From assembly GCA_947474065.1 (NCBI GenBank), contig CANJHD010000018.1, positions 1-40,258 of the forward strand: DNA of 40,258 nucleotides, in the 5' to 3' direction. Positions 1-8,459 of this stretch are shown here, piece after piece; the stretch's first letter is position 1, and every line of letters starts with the position of its first letter. Both the position numbers and the translations under genes were made by a program. This stretch comes from Planctomycetaceae bacterium (GTDB lineage Bacteria; Planctomycetota; Phycisphaerae; Phycisphaerales; SM1A02). The notes under the pieces are model-generated. The model made no database searches. It worked only from the letters and a program-made list of their open reading frames with translations, and had not been told where the DNA came from.

Positions 1-582
1 AAGCGGCTTACCAGGGAAGATGTCGATCATCTCGCGATCGCCGCGACCGTCCACCATCAGTTCGTCAGTACCAGTGACTTCGCGCGTGAACCGCACGCAG
101 CGCGTGCACATGATGCAACGATCACTGTAGAGAAGAATGTTCGGTCCGATGTCCTTCTTCGGATTCTTGACCTTCTCTTCAAGGAAGCGGCTCTGCCCGC
201 GGCCGTACTCGTGGGAGTAGTCCTGCAGGTAGCACTCGCCGGCCTTGTCGCAGACCGGGCAGTCCACCGGATGGTTGATGAGGAGGAACTCCATCACCGA
301 CTTCTGGTTTGCCATCGAACGCGGGCTATCGGTGGTGACCACCATGCCGTCCGAACAATCGGTCTGGCACGTGGGCTTCAGTTGCCCCATGGTCTCAAGC
401 TTGCCGGACTTCGGATTCGGCATCGCCACTTCTGCAAGGCAGATGCGGCAACTCGCCGGGATCGACATCGACGGGTGGTAGCAGTAGTGCGGGATCTCTA
501 CGTCGTGGCGGAGCGCCACCTGCAGGATCTTCTCGCCCTTTGTGAAGTCATACGACGTGCCGTTGATGGTGATCTGCGCCAT
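1..582 (-). CDS. nuoG: NADH-quinone oxidoreductase subunit G, N-terminal part
   Basis: The peripheral-arm iron-sulfur subunit of respiratory complex I, which passes electrons from NADH towards quinone. The gene starts with ATG at 582 and runs off the left window edge, so only the first 194 residues are present. All cluster ligands expected here are visible: Cys34, Cys45, Cys48 and Cys72 of the plant-ferredoxin-type 2Fe-2S domain; His104, Cys108, Cys111 and Cys117 for the HxxxCxxCxxxxxC 4Fe-4S site; and Cys156, Cys159 and Cys162 opening the next 4Fe-4S motif (RCIMCTRC). It lies downstream of, and in the same direction as, the 644-1276 gene with a 61-base gap. Other members of the NuoG/HoxU/formate dehydrogenase superfamily share this N-terminus, so the assignment to NuoG rather than a hydrogenase diaphorase subunit is probable rather than certain without the C-terminal part. 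Confidence 0.88.
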   Translation of the reverse strand, partial: MAQITINGTSYDFTKGEKILQVALRHDVEIPHYCYHPSMSIPASCRICLAEVAMPNPKSGKLETMGQLKPTCQTDCSDGMVVTTDSPRSMANQKSVMEFLLINHPVDCPVCDKAGECYLQDYSHEYGRGQSRFLEEKVKNPKKDIGPNILLYSDRCIMCTRCVRFTREVTGTDELMVDGRGDREMIDIFPGKPL

Positions 583-643
583 GGGAGGGCAAAGTGTAGT
601 GCGCTGCCACCCCGCAGGGACGCTGAAGGAAGCGGCAAATCGC

Positions 644-1276
644 TCACTTGCGCGGCAGCGTCTCGAAATCGAGGATTGCCTCGCCGTCGGTGAATTCCAC
701 GTCGGTCACCTTCACGAAGCGACCGTCCCCAAGTTTGGCCTTGAGGGGGAGCGCTCGGCCAAGCTCCGGCACGAACCATGCGCCAACGCCGGCAGCGAAC
801 GGAATTGGCAGGTTGCCGATGCTGGTGCCGGCAGCGCGGAGCGTGGCGGGCGCGCCGTCCTTGCCTTCCGCGCCTGGCTCGATCGCCCAGCGCGTGATCA
901 TCACGAAGCCGTTCCAGTCGGCTGCCAACGCAAATCCGCCGGCATCGATCTTCGCCTGCACGCCCTTGACGCCTTCTGGCCACGGCAAACTTTGGTCATA
1001 CTCAAGCCACTGCGGAAGCCGCGCACCGAGCCACGCGTTCACGTCGGCTGCGCGCACGCGCACGCTCCATGGCTGCACGCCTTCGCCACGGACTTTGGTG
1101 GTCTCGCTTGCGATCCCCTGCTCAAGCGCACGCGCCGTGTCGAGCGCGCCCGCCGCGTCGCGCGCCGTTGGGCTCCACCAAGCGGGAGTCATGCGCGCGA
1201 GGGCCACGGCGCCTGCAGCCGCTGCAACGAGTACGAGAAGTATGACGAAGAGAGTGCGCGCGCGGGATCGTTTCAT
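644..1276 (-). CDS. hypothetical protein with N-terminal membrane anchor
   Basis: I do not recognise this 210-residue protein. It begins with a short basic stretch (MKRSRAR) followed by a hydrophobic segment at about residues 9-28, giving either an uncleaved anchor or a signal peptide. The rest is a soluble domain predicted to face the periplasm, with several tryptophans and a run VRVRAADVNAWLGARLPQW that vaguely resembles the start of YpmS-like anchored domains; this is only an impression. It ends 61 bases before nuoG and starts 22 bases after the ketosynthase gene, so it is probably co-transcribed with the ketosynthase pair. A role in lipid or envelope metabolism would fit that position but is inference. 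The ATG at 1276 is the only start that includes the basic n-region. Confidence 0.7.
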   Translation of the reverse strand: MKRSRARTLFVILLVLVAAAAGAVALARMTPAWWSPTARDAAGALDTARALEQGIASETTKVRGEGVQPWSVRVRAADVNAWLGARLPQWLEYDQSLPWPEGVKGVQAKIDAGGFALAADWNGFVMITRWAIEPGAEGKDGAPATLRAAGTSIGNLPIPFAAGVGAWFVPELGRALPLKAKLGDGRFVKVTDVEFTDGEAILDFETLPRK

Positions 1277-1298
1277 AGGAGTGTCCTGCCGCAGTCAG

Positions 1299-2636
1299 TC
1301 AGCGCACAAAGCGGCGCACGACCAATGAATCGTTCTGTCCGCCGAAGCCAAAGTTGTTAGAGACGCAGACGTCAACCGAAACACGGCGCGCCGCGTTGGG
1401 CACATAGTCAAGATCGAGTTCTGGATCCGGCGTAGTGAGGTTGCGCGTCGGCGGCACGATGCCGTCGCGAATAGCAAGTACGCACGTAATGAACTCCACA
1501 CTGCCAGCAGCGGCGATCAAGTGACCCATCATGCTCTTGATAGAGCTCATGGGGATTTCCTTGGCGATATCACCAAACACGCGCTTTACCGCGCGGGTTT
1601 CGATGGAATCGTTCTCTTTCGTGCCGGTTCCGTGCGCGCTGATGTACTGAATTGGCGGCCGCCCCTGCGCGTCGTGCGCCTTCGGGTCAATGCCCGCCTG
1701 CAGCAGCGCGGCGTCCATCGCCACTGCGGCACCACGGCCGTCGGGCTGAATGTCGGTGATGCGGTACGCGTCGCAACTTGAACCGTAGCCAGTGATTTCG
1801 GCGAGCGGCGTTGCGCCGCGTGCATCGGCGTGCTCAAGTGTTTCCAGAATGATCATGCCACTGCCTTCGCCCATCACGAAGCCACCACGATCAAGACTGA
1901 ACGGACGGCTTGCCTCCGCGGGATCGTCCTTGCGTTCACTCAGCGCAGTCAAGCGATTGAAGCCCGTCACGCCAAAGAGGTGAATCATGGTGTGCGTGCC
2001 GCCAGCCATCATGACGTCGGCATCGCCGCGGCGCAGAATGCTGAAGGCCTCACCGATCGCTTGCGTGCTTGCGGCGCACGCGGTCAAGCAGTTGTACGCC
2101 GGACCACGCAGATTGAACTCGCGCGCCAAGTGCGCAAGCGGCATGTTTGGTTCCTGCTCAATTTCACGCGCAGGGGTCATGCGTCCGAGCGCTGCCTTCG
2201 CCCACTTCACGCCGTCAACGGCGTTCGCAGCGGGGTCCCATGCATCAATGTTCGAGCCAACATAATTTTCCACATCAAGAACGCCCTCGCCTGCTCCGAG
2301 GTAGAGACCCACACGGCGCGGATTGCGCGGCGGAACGACATCGAAACCAGCCTGTTTCCAAGCTTGGCTCGCGGATCCAAGCGCGAATTGACTATTGAGG
2401 CCGGCCGTGGCGTGCACCTTTACATCCTTCACGAAGCCCGCGACGTCATAATCCGTGACCTCGGCCGCGAACGTGGTTGGAAACGTGCGAGCGTCAAAGC
2501 GAGTGATCGGCGCCATGCCGCTCTCGGCATTCAAGAGACGCTTCCATACGCCTTCGATGTCATGACCGAGTGGCGTCACCCAGCCAGTGCCGGTGACAAC
2601 AATGCGAGGGAGTTCCGTGTTTCGGGGCGCGCTCAT
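1299..2636 (-). CDS. beta-ketoacyl-ACP synthase II-type ketosynthase
   Basis: A thiolase-fold condensing enzyme that elongates acyl-ACP with malonyl-ACP. The 445-residue protein carries the full Cys-His-His set of the FabF family: Cys187 in TACAAST, His335 in AHGTGT and His372 in MMGHLIAAAG, plus the C-terminal NNFGFGGQN loop. The start is taken as ATG at 2636, because it overlaps the stop of the upstream ketosynthase-like gene by four bases (ATGA) and the protein then begins just before the usual IVVTGTGWVTPLG strand; a longer reading frame to 2729 adds a basic, non-homologous tail. Coupling to a catalytically incomplete paralogue suggests the two act as a heterodimer, as in KS/chain-length-factor pairs of type II polyketide or aryl polyene systems, rather than as the housekeeping FabF. 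That functional choice is inference. Confidence 0.9.
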   Translation of the reverse strand: MSAPRNTELPRIVVTGTGWVTPLGHDIEGVWKRLLNAESGMAPITRFDARTFPTTFAAEVTDYDVAGFVKDVKVHATAGLNSQFALGSASQAWKQAGFDVVPPRNPRRVGLYLGAGEGVLDVENYVGSNIDAWDPAANAVDGVKWAKAALGRMTPAREIEQEPNMPLAHLAREFNLRGPAYNCLTACAASTQAIGEAFSILRRGDADVMMAGGTHTMIHLFGVTGFNRLTALSERKDDPAEASRPFSLDRGGFVMGEGSGMIILETLEHADARGATPLAEITGYGSSCDAYRITDIQPDGRGAAVAMDAALLQAGIDPKAHDAQGRPPIQYISAHGTGTKENDSIETRAVKRVFGDIAKEIPMSSIKSMMGHLIAAAGSVEFITCVLAIRDGIVPPTRNLTTPDPELDLDYVPNAARRVSVDVCVSNNFGFGGQNDSLVVRRFVR

Positions 2637-3964
2637 GCGATGCTCCGGATGATGGCCGCGGCGTTTTGACCGCCGAGGCTGGGTGTGAAGACAAGAATCG
2701 CGTTCAGTTTCGCGGCGCGCGCGGCGCATGCGTTCGCGTCAAGACCAACGGCACCAGCGGTATTGATGCGGGCTGGCAATCGTTGCTCGGTCAGGCAGCG
2801 CACGGCAACCGCTGCTGCAATGGCACCGTTGCCCGCGCCGCAGTTACCGATCGCGGGCGTCAGCGTGATGATTGGAATCTGCGCAGCGCGCGCGCCAAAC
2901 ACCGTGTGGATCGCGGCTCGTTCGGCGGCGTCCACCAGCGTGACACCCATGCCGAACGGAATGATGGCATCGATGGCATCGGGCGACATGCCCGCATCGG
3001 CGAGTGCGGCCTCAATGGCGTCGACGATTCCCTGGCCGTCTGCCTCCGGATCAACGCCGAGGGTGTCCGGGCAGAAGCTCTGACTTGCGCCAAATCCTGC
3101 TAATTCAGCAAGCGGCATGGCACCGCGCGCTGCCGCTGCGTCCATGGCTTCAAGCACCAAGAGACCACCACCCTCGCCCGGCACGCAACCCTTGGCGTCC
3201 GGCGCATATGGCCGCACAACGCGCGTCGGATCTTCGCCGGGCTCAGTTGCAGCGAGACGCTTGGCGTAATGCTGACGCATCATGCCCATCAGATTGGTCT
3301 TACTTTCGGCGCCACCAGAGATACATGCATCCGCATCGCCGCGACCGATCACACGCATCGACTCGCCGATCGAAAGCAGACTGCTCGCTTCAGCGCAGGT
3401 GATGGTGTTGGATGGACCCTGACAATCATGAATGATGGTCACGTGGCACGCCAGCATGTTGGGCAGATACTTGAGCATCCACAGCGGCGTCAGGTTCTTG
3501 ATGCCCTCGCTGCCCCAGCGACTGATGTCAAACTTTCCATCAGCGCCGCGCGCGGAGGCCAGTGCGCCGGTGAGTTCGTTCTCTTCAGCGGCAATGAGTC
3601 CAGCGCCGATATGGCAACCGAAGCGTCCGGGCGGAATCGTGACCGACTCCTGCTCGTGTGACTTGGTGATGATCTTTGCGTGGTTGATCGCCTCAGTGGC
3701 CGCGCCCACCGCGAGTTCAATATCGCGTGACATGACCTTGGTGGCCTTGCGATGCGATTTCGGCACCACTGCCTTCACGTCAAACAGCTCGTCGGCAATC
3801 TGCGCAACGAACGGCGTGGGGAAGCCACTGAAATCGAAGGTGCGACATGGGCCGATGCTGCTCTTGCCCTCGCAGAGCGCGCTCCAAAGCGCACTGATGC
3901 CGAGGCCAAAGGGCGTAACGGTTCCAGTACCGGTGATAACAACTCTGCGAGTCTGCCGTGCCAT
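2633..3964 (-). CDS. ketosynthase-like partner lacking both catalytic histidines
   Basis: This 443-residue protein has the KAS fold from end to end: MARQTRRVVITGTGTVTPFG at the N-terminus and a GGQNAA loop near the C-terminus. The nucleophile position is kept (Cys190 in TITCAEASS), but the two histidines needed for malonyl decarboxylation are gone. The AHGTGT loop reads IPFGMGVT, with Phe337 in place of His, and the GHxxGAAG loop reads AIGNCGAGNG, with Asn374 in place of His. Chain-length factors of type II polyketide synthases have the opposite defect (Cys replaced, usually by Gln). The gene is upstream of and overlaps the complete ketosynthase by ATGA, so translational coupling and a 1:1 complex are likely. 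It may set chain length, bind acyl chains or have a different acyltransfer chemistry. Confidence 0.85.
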   Translation of the reverse strand: MARQTRRVVITGTGTVTPFGLGISALWSALCEGKSSIGPCRTFDFSGFPTPFVAQIADELFDVKAVVPKSHRKATKVMSRDIELAVGAATEAINHAKIITKSHEQESVTIPPGRFGCHIGAGLIAAEENELTGALASARGADGKFDISRWGSEGIKNLTPLWMLKYLPNMLACHVTIIHDCQGPSNTITCAEASSLLSIGESMRVIGRGDADACISGGAESKTNLMGMMRQHYAKRLAATEPGEDPTRVVRPYAPDAKGCVPGEGGGLLVLEAMDAAAARGAMPLAELAGFGASQSFCPDTLGVDPEADGQGIVDAIEAALADAGMSPDAIDAIIPFGMGVTLVDAAERAAIHTVFGARAAQIPIITLTPAIGNCGAGNGAIAAAVAVRCLTEQRLPARINTAGAVGLDANACAARAAKLNAILVFTPSLGGQNAAAIIRSIA

Positions 3965-4012
3965 GGACGGATCAGTCTACGGAGACAGCCGTCTTGCTGT
4001 GCGAACTGCGCT

Positions 4013-4699
4013 TCAGCGGCGGCGGCGACCGGTGCCGATCATGGAGGCTGCGCCGAGCAAAGCCATGGCTCCTGGCGCCGGAACAACGGTGATGAAGAGC
4101 GACTGCCCGCCAAGCAGACCGCCGGACTCGACGGTTGTGGACCATGATTGGCCTGCGGTCAACGTCGGCAAGGTCAGGTGAAGACCGAGGGTGCCGGACC
4201 AAGTGATCGTCCCGGAGGTGGAAGCGAGTTCAAAGCGGTTGCCGACGGAGGGCACAAAGGTTGAGCCGAGGGACACAGCAAAGAGTCCGTTCAGGGTCAG
4301 GTTGCCGTACACCAAGACGGTGTCGTAATCGACGCGACCAGAGGTCAAGGCTCGCGAATTGTCGGTACCGGTCAACTCAAAGACCATGCGCGAGTTGGCG
4401 CCGACCTTCAAATTGCCATCAACCTCAATGACTCCCGGCGAATTGCCCCAGATGAGATCCAGACCGTCGACACCAGATCCCAGGTCGAATGCGTCGTATC
4501 GGAAGTTGCTTCCGTAGACCGAACGCGCGGCAGCGTGGATGGTGTCGCCTGAAGAAGCGGCGGCGATCGCATCGGAAATCTGACCGTATTGGTAGCCGTT
4601 GGCAGTGCCACCTGGTCCAACGGTGAGAACGTCACACAAGGCAGGCTAAGCCATGAGCAGGGTGGCAGAGACCGACAATGTGGCTGTGATGTTCTTCAT
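4013..4699 (-). pseudogene. PEP-CTERM-type secreted protein with amber codon in signal peptide
   Basis: Read from ATG at 4699 the frame gives a signal peptide (MKNITATLSVSATLLMA), then TAG at 4646-4648, then PALCDVLTVGPGG and an uninterrupted frame to 4013. The downstream part begins like a right-handed beta-helix or pectate-lyase-like domain (QISDAIAAASSGDTIHAAA), continues as a Gly/Ser/Thr-rich beta domain, and ends in VVPAPGAMALLGAASMIGTGRRRR-like order: a P-A-P-G-A motif, a hydrophobic span and four arginines. That is the planctomycete version of the PEP-CTERM sorting tail read by an exosortase. TAG serves as an ordinary stop elsewhere in the window (end of lpxD), so reassignment is unlikely. 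The protein is also short after its first helix coil, suggesting an internal deletion. A sequencing error is possible. A TTG at 4639 could start a shorter product, but it would lack the signal peptide. Confidence 0.75.
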
Positions 4700-4929
4700 A
4701 GTGTGAGACCTTGACCGGAGTGAGTTCACCCGCACGAAATCAACCTGAGACCGCCCGCCACGATGGATGCGCGCTCCCGCCCGATTTCGAGGGGCTACCT
4801 CTAAGAACGCAAAACAGGACGGCGAACCATCACTCAGGGAACCATTATTTGTATGAATTTCGCGCGGAGACTCAATAAACCGCTCTCACAGACCGGATTG
4901 GCCACAGTAATCGGCAAGTCTTTCGGCGG

Positions 4930-6321
4930 TTACTTACGCATCCGCCGCGCAATCAGCATCGCCAACTCCAACGCCTGCTCATAGTTGAGGCGCGGGTCGA
5001 CCGCCGAGTGATATGCCTGCGCCAGCATCTCGTCGGACAGCCCGCGCGCGCCGCCAGTGCATTCGGTGACATTTTCCCCGGTCAGTTCCACATGAATCCC
5101 GCCCAGCCACGTGCCCGCGGCGCGGTGAATCTCGAACGCCTGATCCACTTCCGCCAAAATATGACCGAACTTGCGCGTCTTGACCGGAACGCCCTTGCCG
5201 AGGCCCGATTGCGGGACCACGGTCTCCGTATTGCCGTGCATGGGATCACAGATCCACACCACAGGGCGACCGCTCGCCTTGACGGCATCCACAAGTTTCG
5301 GCAAGTGCGCGGCAATCGCATGCGCGCCGAAGCGCGTGATCAGCACAACGCGACCAGGAGTCTGATACGGATCGAGACGCGCGATAGTGCGCAACAACGC
5401 GTCGGCGTCCGTACTTGGACCAACCTTCACGCCGACCGGATTTTCAATGCCGCGGAAGAATTCCACATGACCGCCTTCGGGGTCGGCAGTCCGCACGCCG
5501 ATCCACGGGAAGTGCGTGCTTAAATCCCACCAGCCAGCGCGATGCGGTACTTGCCGCGTTTGTGCTTCCTCGTAATCAAGCACAAGACCTTCATGACTCG
5601 TGAAGAAATCAACGCGATGCACTTGCGCAACATTGACGCCAACGAGCGTCTCCATGAAACGTAGGCCGTCGCCGATCTGATCCACCATCGCTTGGTATTC
5701 CGCTGCAAGCGGCGAATGCTTGACGAAATCAAGATCCCAGTATTCCGGGTGATGAAGGTCTGCAAATCCGCCGTCGACAAGTGAGCGAATGAAGTTCAGC
5801 GTGAGCGCGGCGCGCTCGTGACCACGCACGAGACGACGCGGATCAGACGCACGCTCAGCTGCAGTAAATGCTGGGCCATTCACAAGATCGCCGCGGTACG
5901 CGGGCAGTGTCACGCCGTCGCGCGTCTCCACATCGCTCGAACGCGGCTTTGCGTATTGACCAGCAAACCGACCAATGCGAGTCACGCGGCGACGCCCGCC
6001 CTGCACGAGCACCAAACTCATCTGCAAGAGAATCTTGAGTCGCGCGGCGATCGAGCCGGGCTCGCATCCATCGAATGTCTCAGCGCAATCGCCGCCCTGA
6101 AGGATGAAGCGTTGACCGGCAGCGGCTTCGGCGAGTTGCGCACGTAGCGCTTCAATCTCAAAGCTCGTTACCAAGGGCGGCAAACGCGCCAATCCCGCGC
6201 ATGAGGAGCGCAACTCTTCTCGGTCCGGCCATTCCGGCTGCTGTAGGGTGGATCGCAAACGCCACGACGAAGGCGACCAACCGTCAATGGCGAATGTGCG
6301 GCGAGTAGCGGGTGCGCTCAT
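4930..6321 (-). CDS. class II (plant-type) DAHP synthase
   Basis: 3-deoxy-D-arabino-heptulosonate 7-phosphate synthase, the first step of the shikimate pathway, condensing phosphoenolpyruvate with erythrose 4-phosphate. It belongs to the class II family of plants, actinobacteria and many planctomycetes, not the AroFGH family. Diagnostic segments are FILQGGDCAETF (metal-ligand Cys79), RIGRFAGQYAKPRSS, WIGVRTADPEGGHVEFFRG, NPVGVKVGPSTD, WICDPMHGNTE and GIHVELTGENVTECTGG, followed by DPRLNYEQALE near the C-terminus. The 463-residue length is normal. ATG at 6321 is chosen, because the longer frame to 6393 merely translates the tRNA gene just upstream. No regulatory domain such as chorismate mutase is attached. 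The tRNA-Leu gene ends only 33 bases upstream in the same direction, so the two may share a transcript. Confidence 0.95.
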   Translation of the reverse strand: MSAPATRRTFAIDGWSPSSWRLRSTLQQPEWPDREELRSSCAGLARLPPLVTSFEIEALRAQLAEAAAGQRFILQGGDCAETFDGCEPGSIAARLKILLQMSLVLVQGGRRRVTRIGRFAGQYAKPRSSDVETRDGVTLPAYRGDLVNGPAFTAAERASDPRRLVRGHERAALTLNFIRSLVDGGFADLHHPEYWDLDFVKHSPLAAEYQAMVDQIGDGLRFMETLVGVNVAQVHRVDFFTSHEGLVLDYEEAQTRQVPHRAGWWDLSTHFPWIGVRTADPEGGHVEFFRGIENPVGVKVGPSTDADALLRTIARLDPYQTPGRVVLITRFGAHAIAAHLPKLVDAVKASGRPVVWICDPMHGNTETVVPQSGLGKGVPVKTRKFGHILAEVDQAFEIHRAAGTWLGGIHVELTGENVTECTGGARGLSDEMLAQAYHSAVDPRLNYEQALELAMLIARRMRK

Positions 6322-6354
6322 GAGGGGTGATTCGTCCGTCAAGTGAGATATCAA

Positions 6355-6439
<85 letters not shown>

Positions 6440-6449
6440 GTGAATCGGA

Positions 6450-6478
6450 AGTGTAGAGGTTCGCAAGAATCGCGACAA
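6450..6478 (-). promoter_or_regulatory. putative promoter of tRNA-Leu and DAHP synthase
   Basis: On the minus strand TTGTCG (6473-6478) and TACACT (6450-6455) are separated by exactly 17 bases, each matching four of six sigma-70 consensus positions. The -10 element ends 13 bases before the tRNA 5' end, the right distance for a short leader. No experimental support; the assignment is by pattern only. Confidence 0.45.
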
Positions 6479-6540
6479 TCGAAGCGCCCGGTCGATCGGG
6501 GACCAATCCTCAAAGCCCGCCCGCCCCTAGACTCCGCCCC

Positions 6541-7380
6541 ATGAGCCCGAGCCAGTTCGCCGCCACGAACATCCTTCCGCTTTTGGCGCGCATCGTCCTG
6601 TGCCTGGCATTCCTGCCGCAAGGCTGGAACAATTTGATGCGCGACGTGGAATACACCGCCCACGACGCGCAACGGCTGCGCGAACTCGGCGTCCGCGGCA
6701 TCACTGACCCCGATCCAAAGAAGTCTGATGTTGCGCTCGGCGCCATCCGTGGGTTCGAAGCCTTTGAATCGGCCGAGTGGCAGACCGCCCCCACCCTGCC
6801 GCCACCGCGACCGGGTGCCAATGGCATGGCCGACTCGGCCAGCACCGCAACACCGCTCCCGGGAACGAAACCTGCAACAGTCACTCCGCCAGCCGGCACA
6901 ACGGCACAGTCGGCGCCGATTGTGCCCACGTCGACGCCCGCAACCGTTCCAGCAGTGACCGAACGCCCAAGCCCACTCGCAAGCCCACTCGCGCCACTCA
7001 CTCAGCGCGGGCTCTACACACTCTCGTTGCTTGTCGACCGCGCGCGCATTCCGTTTCCCATCGAAATCGCATGGGCGGTCGCTGGCATCCAACTTGTCGG
7101 CGGCGCGTGCGTGCTGTTGGGATTGTTCAGCCGAGTCTGGGGACTACTGATGTCACTGATACTTGCAGCACTCTTTGTGATGACGAGCCTGCCGATCATC
7201 AAATCGCAGGGCGCGTTCACTCTTGGTGCCGAACAACAGAACTTGATCCTCGCGCAACTCGGACTCTTTGTGCTTGCACTTGGCGCATTCCTTGTAGGTC
7301 CCGGTGCCATGAGTCTTGACCGAGCGATCTTCCGTCGCTCCAAGCGCGGCAGCCCGAAGCGCAAGTCATCATCGGCATGA
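6541..7380 (+). CDS. DoxX-like membrane protein with Pro/Thr/Ala-rich insert
   Basis: A 279-residue inner-membrane protein of the DoxX/DoxD type. The first transmembrane helix (about residues 9-30, ILPLLARIVLCLAFLPQGWNN) has the family's typical run and polar end. Three further helices lie at about 178-200, 203-222 and 232-258, with the VGGACVLLGLFSRVWG connection usual in DoxX. Between helices 1 and 2 is an unusual insertion of roughly 120 residues, the second half of which is proline-, threonine- and alanine-rich (about residues 80-145) and probably unstructured in the periplasm. It is the first gene of a six-gene overlapping operon; its stop overlaps the next start (ATGA, 7377-7380). DoxX proteins are linked to quinone or redox functions in other bacteria, but the role here is unknown. 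Confidence 0.8.
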   Translation: MSPSQFAATNILPLLARIVLCLAFLPQGWNNLMRDVEYTAHDAQRLRELGVRGITDPDPKKSDVALGAIRGFEAFESAEWQTAPTLPPPRPGANGMADSASTATPLPGTKPATVTPPAGTTAQSAPIVPTSTPATVPAVTERPSPLASPLAPLTQRGLYTLSLLVDRARIPFPIEIAWAVAGIQLVGGACVLLGLFSRVWGLLMSLILAALFVMTSLPIIKSQGAFTLGAEQQNLILAQLGLFVLALGAFLVGPGAMSLDRAIFRRSKRGSPKRKSSSA

Positions 7381-8459
7381 GTGGTGACGCGGAGAAGTTC
7401 GATAGCGCTGTCGATAGCGCCGACGCCGATCATGGACTCGGACGCACCCTTGAAAGTAGCCTTGAAAGCCCGGTTGAAAGTGGCGTTACACCCCGTAGCC
7501 CATTCGTCGCGATTACTGCTTCCACCATCGTTCACGCACTGATTGCACTTGGTCTTGTCGCCATGGGCATTACCGCCGCTCGTGCGATGCGTCGCGAAGC
7601 GCCGCCGATCTTGGTTGCCGAGTGGACTCCCCCGCCGCCCGCTGGCATTGCACCCGCGCCGCCTGAATTACCGATCCCCGGAGGCGCACTCGTCTACCAA
7701 GGACCAGCTGCGCGCGGCGTACACGACGCAGGCTCAGGCGCACGCGCTGCCGCCGATCGATTAGAGCGACTGGCACCTCCAATACCAGTGACCGCCACTG
7801 CTGCCGGACGTTTCGACGGACCGCTCGGCTTCGGCGGCGCACTGCCAGAACGATTTCGCGCGGCGAGCTTTGCAATGGACAAACAGCGCGTCGCATTTCT
7901 TATAGATGGCGGCGGACGATTGCTCTCCGCACTGCCGGCTGCGCGGCCCGTGCTGGCGCAACGGCTGGCAGCACTCACGCCCAATCAACAGTTCACGGTG
8001 GCTATCGCGCGCGGTAGCGGCGTGGAACTTGCGCCGGGCACGCCCGCTTCAGCCACGCGCGCCAACACCGCAGCCGCGCTGCGGTGGTTCACCGAGCGCA
8101 GCGAACCCGGCGGCACGCCCGATCTTGGCGCCGCGCTCGACCGCGTCTGGCGCACTTTGGAACCGGACGCCGTTTGCGTCATCGCGCGCGGAACGCCCAC
8201 GCCGCTACGCACTGCAGCACGCAGCGCAAACGCCACGCTTCTCTCAACCGCCGATCGACTGAACCCAAAGAACGCCGACGGCAGTCGCATTGCCACATTT
8301 CTCTGTGTCGAACTCGTGGAAACATCCGCCGACGGCGCACTGCGCGCACTCGGCGAGCGCCACGGCGGCAGCACCGGATACCTTCTTCTTGACCGCGCGA
8401 CGCTCGGACTTGCACCGATGCGCTCACGCAACCAGCCTGCAGGAACCATCAGCAAATGA
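7377..8459 (+). CDS. TonB-like anchored protein with degenerate VWA-like domain
   Basis: This 360-residue protein has a cytoplasmic N-terminal tail of about 43 residues, one transmembrane helix (about 44-69), then a proline-rich stretch (TPPPPAGIAPAPPELPIPGG), a topology recalling TonB or TolA. From about residue 170 the fold resembles a von Willebrand factor A domain: RVAFLIDGGGRL stands where a DxSxS metal site is expected, beginning at Asp177, and GGTPDLGAALDRVW resembles the following MIDAS-Thr region. The serines of the MIDAS are replaced by glycines and the last Asp region reads VIARGTP, so metal binding is doubtful. It overlaps the genes on both sides by ATGA and precedes ExbB/ExbD, so it is a candidate for the energy-transducing partner of that motor. 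The domain call is from pattern alone. Confidence 0.65.
   Translation: MSGDAEKFDSAVDSADADHGLGRTLESSLESPVESGVTPRSPFVAITASTIVHALIALGLVAMGITAARAMRREAPPILVAEWTPPPPAGIAPAPPELPIPGGALVYQGPAARGVHDAGSGARAAADRLERLAPPIPVTATAAGRFDGPLGFGGALPERFRAASFAMDKQRVAFLIDGGGRLLSALPAARPVLAQRLAALTPNQQFTVAIARGSGVELAPGTPASATRANTAAALRWFTERSEPGGTPDLGAALDRVWRTLEPDAVCVIARGTPTPLRTAARSANATLLSTADRLNPKNADGSRIATFLCVELVETSADGALRALGERHGGSTGYLLLDRATLGLAPMRSRNQPAGTISK

Noticed and set aside
2637-2729. Longer start for the ketosynthase at 1299-2636
   Set aside because: The extension is basic, not ketosynthase-like, and would lie deep inside the upstream gene; ATG 2636 has the ATGA overlap.
4700-4929. Gap upstream of the PEP-CTERM pseudogene
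   Set aside because: No credible reading frame, tRNA, terminator or clear promoter could be read in it.
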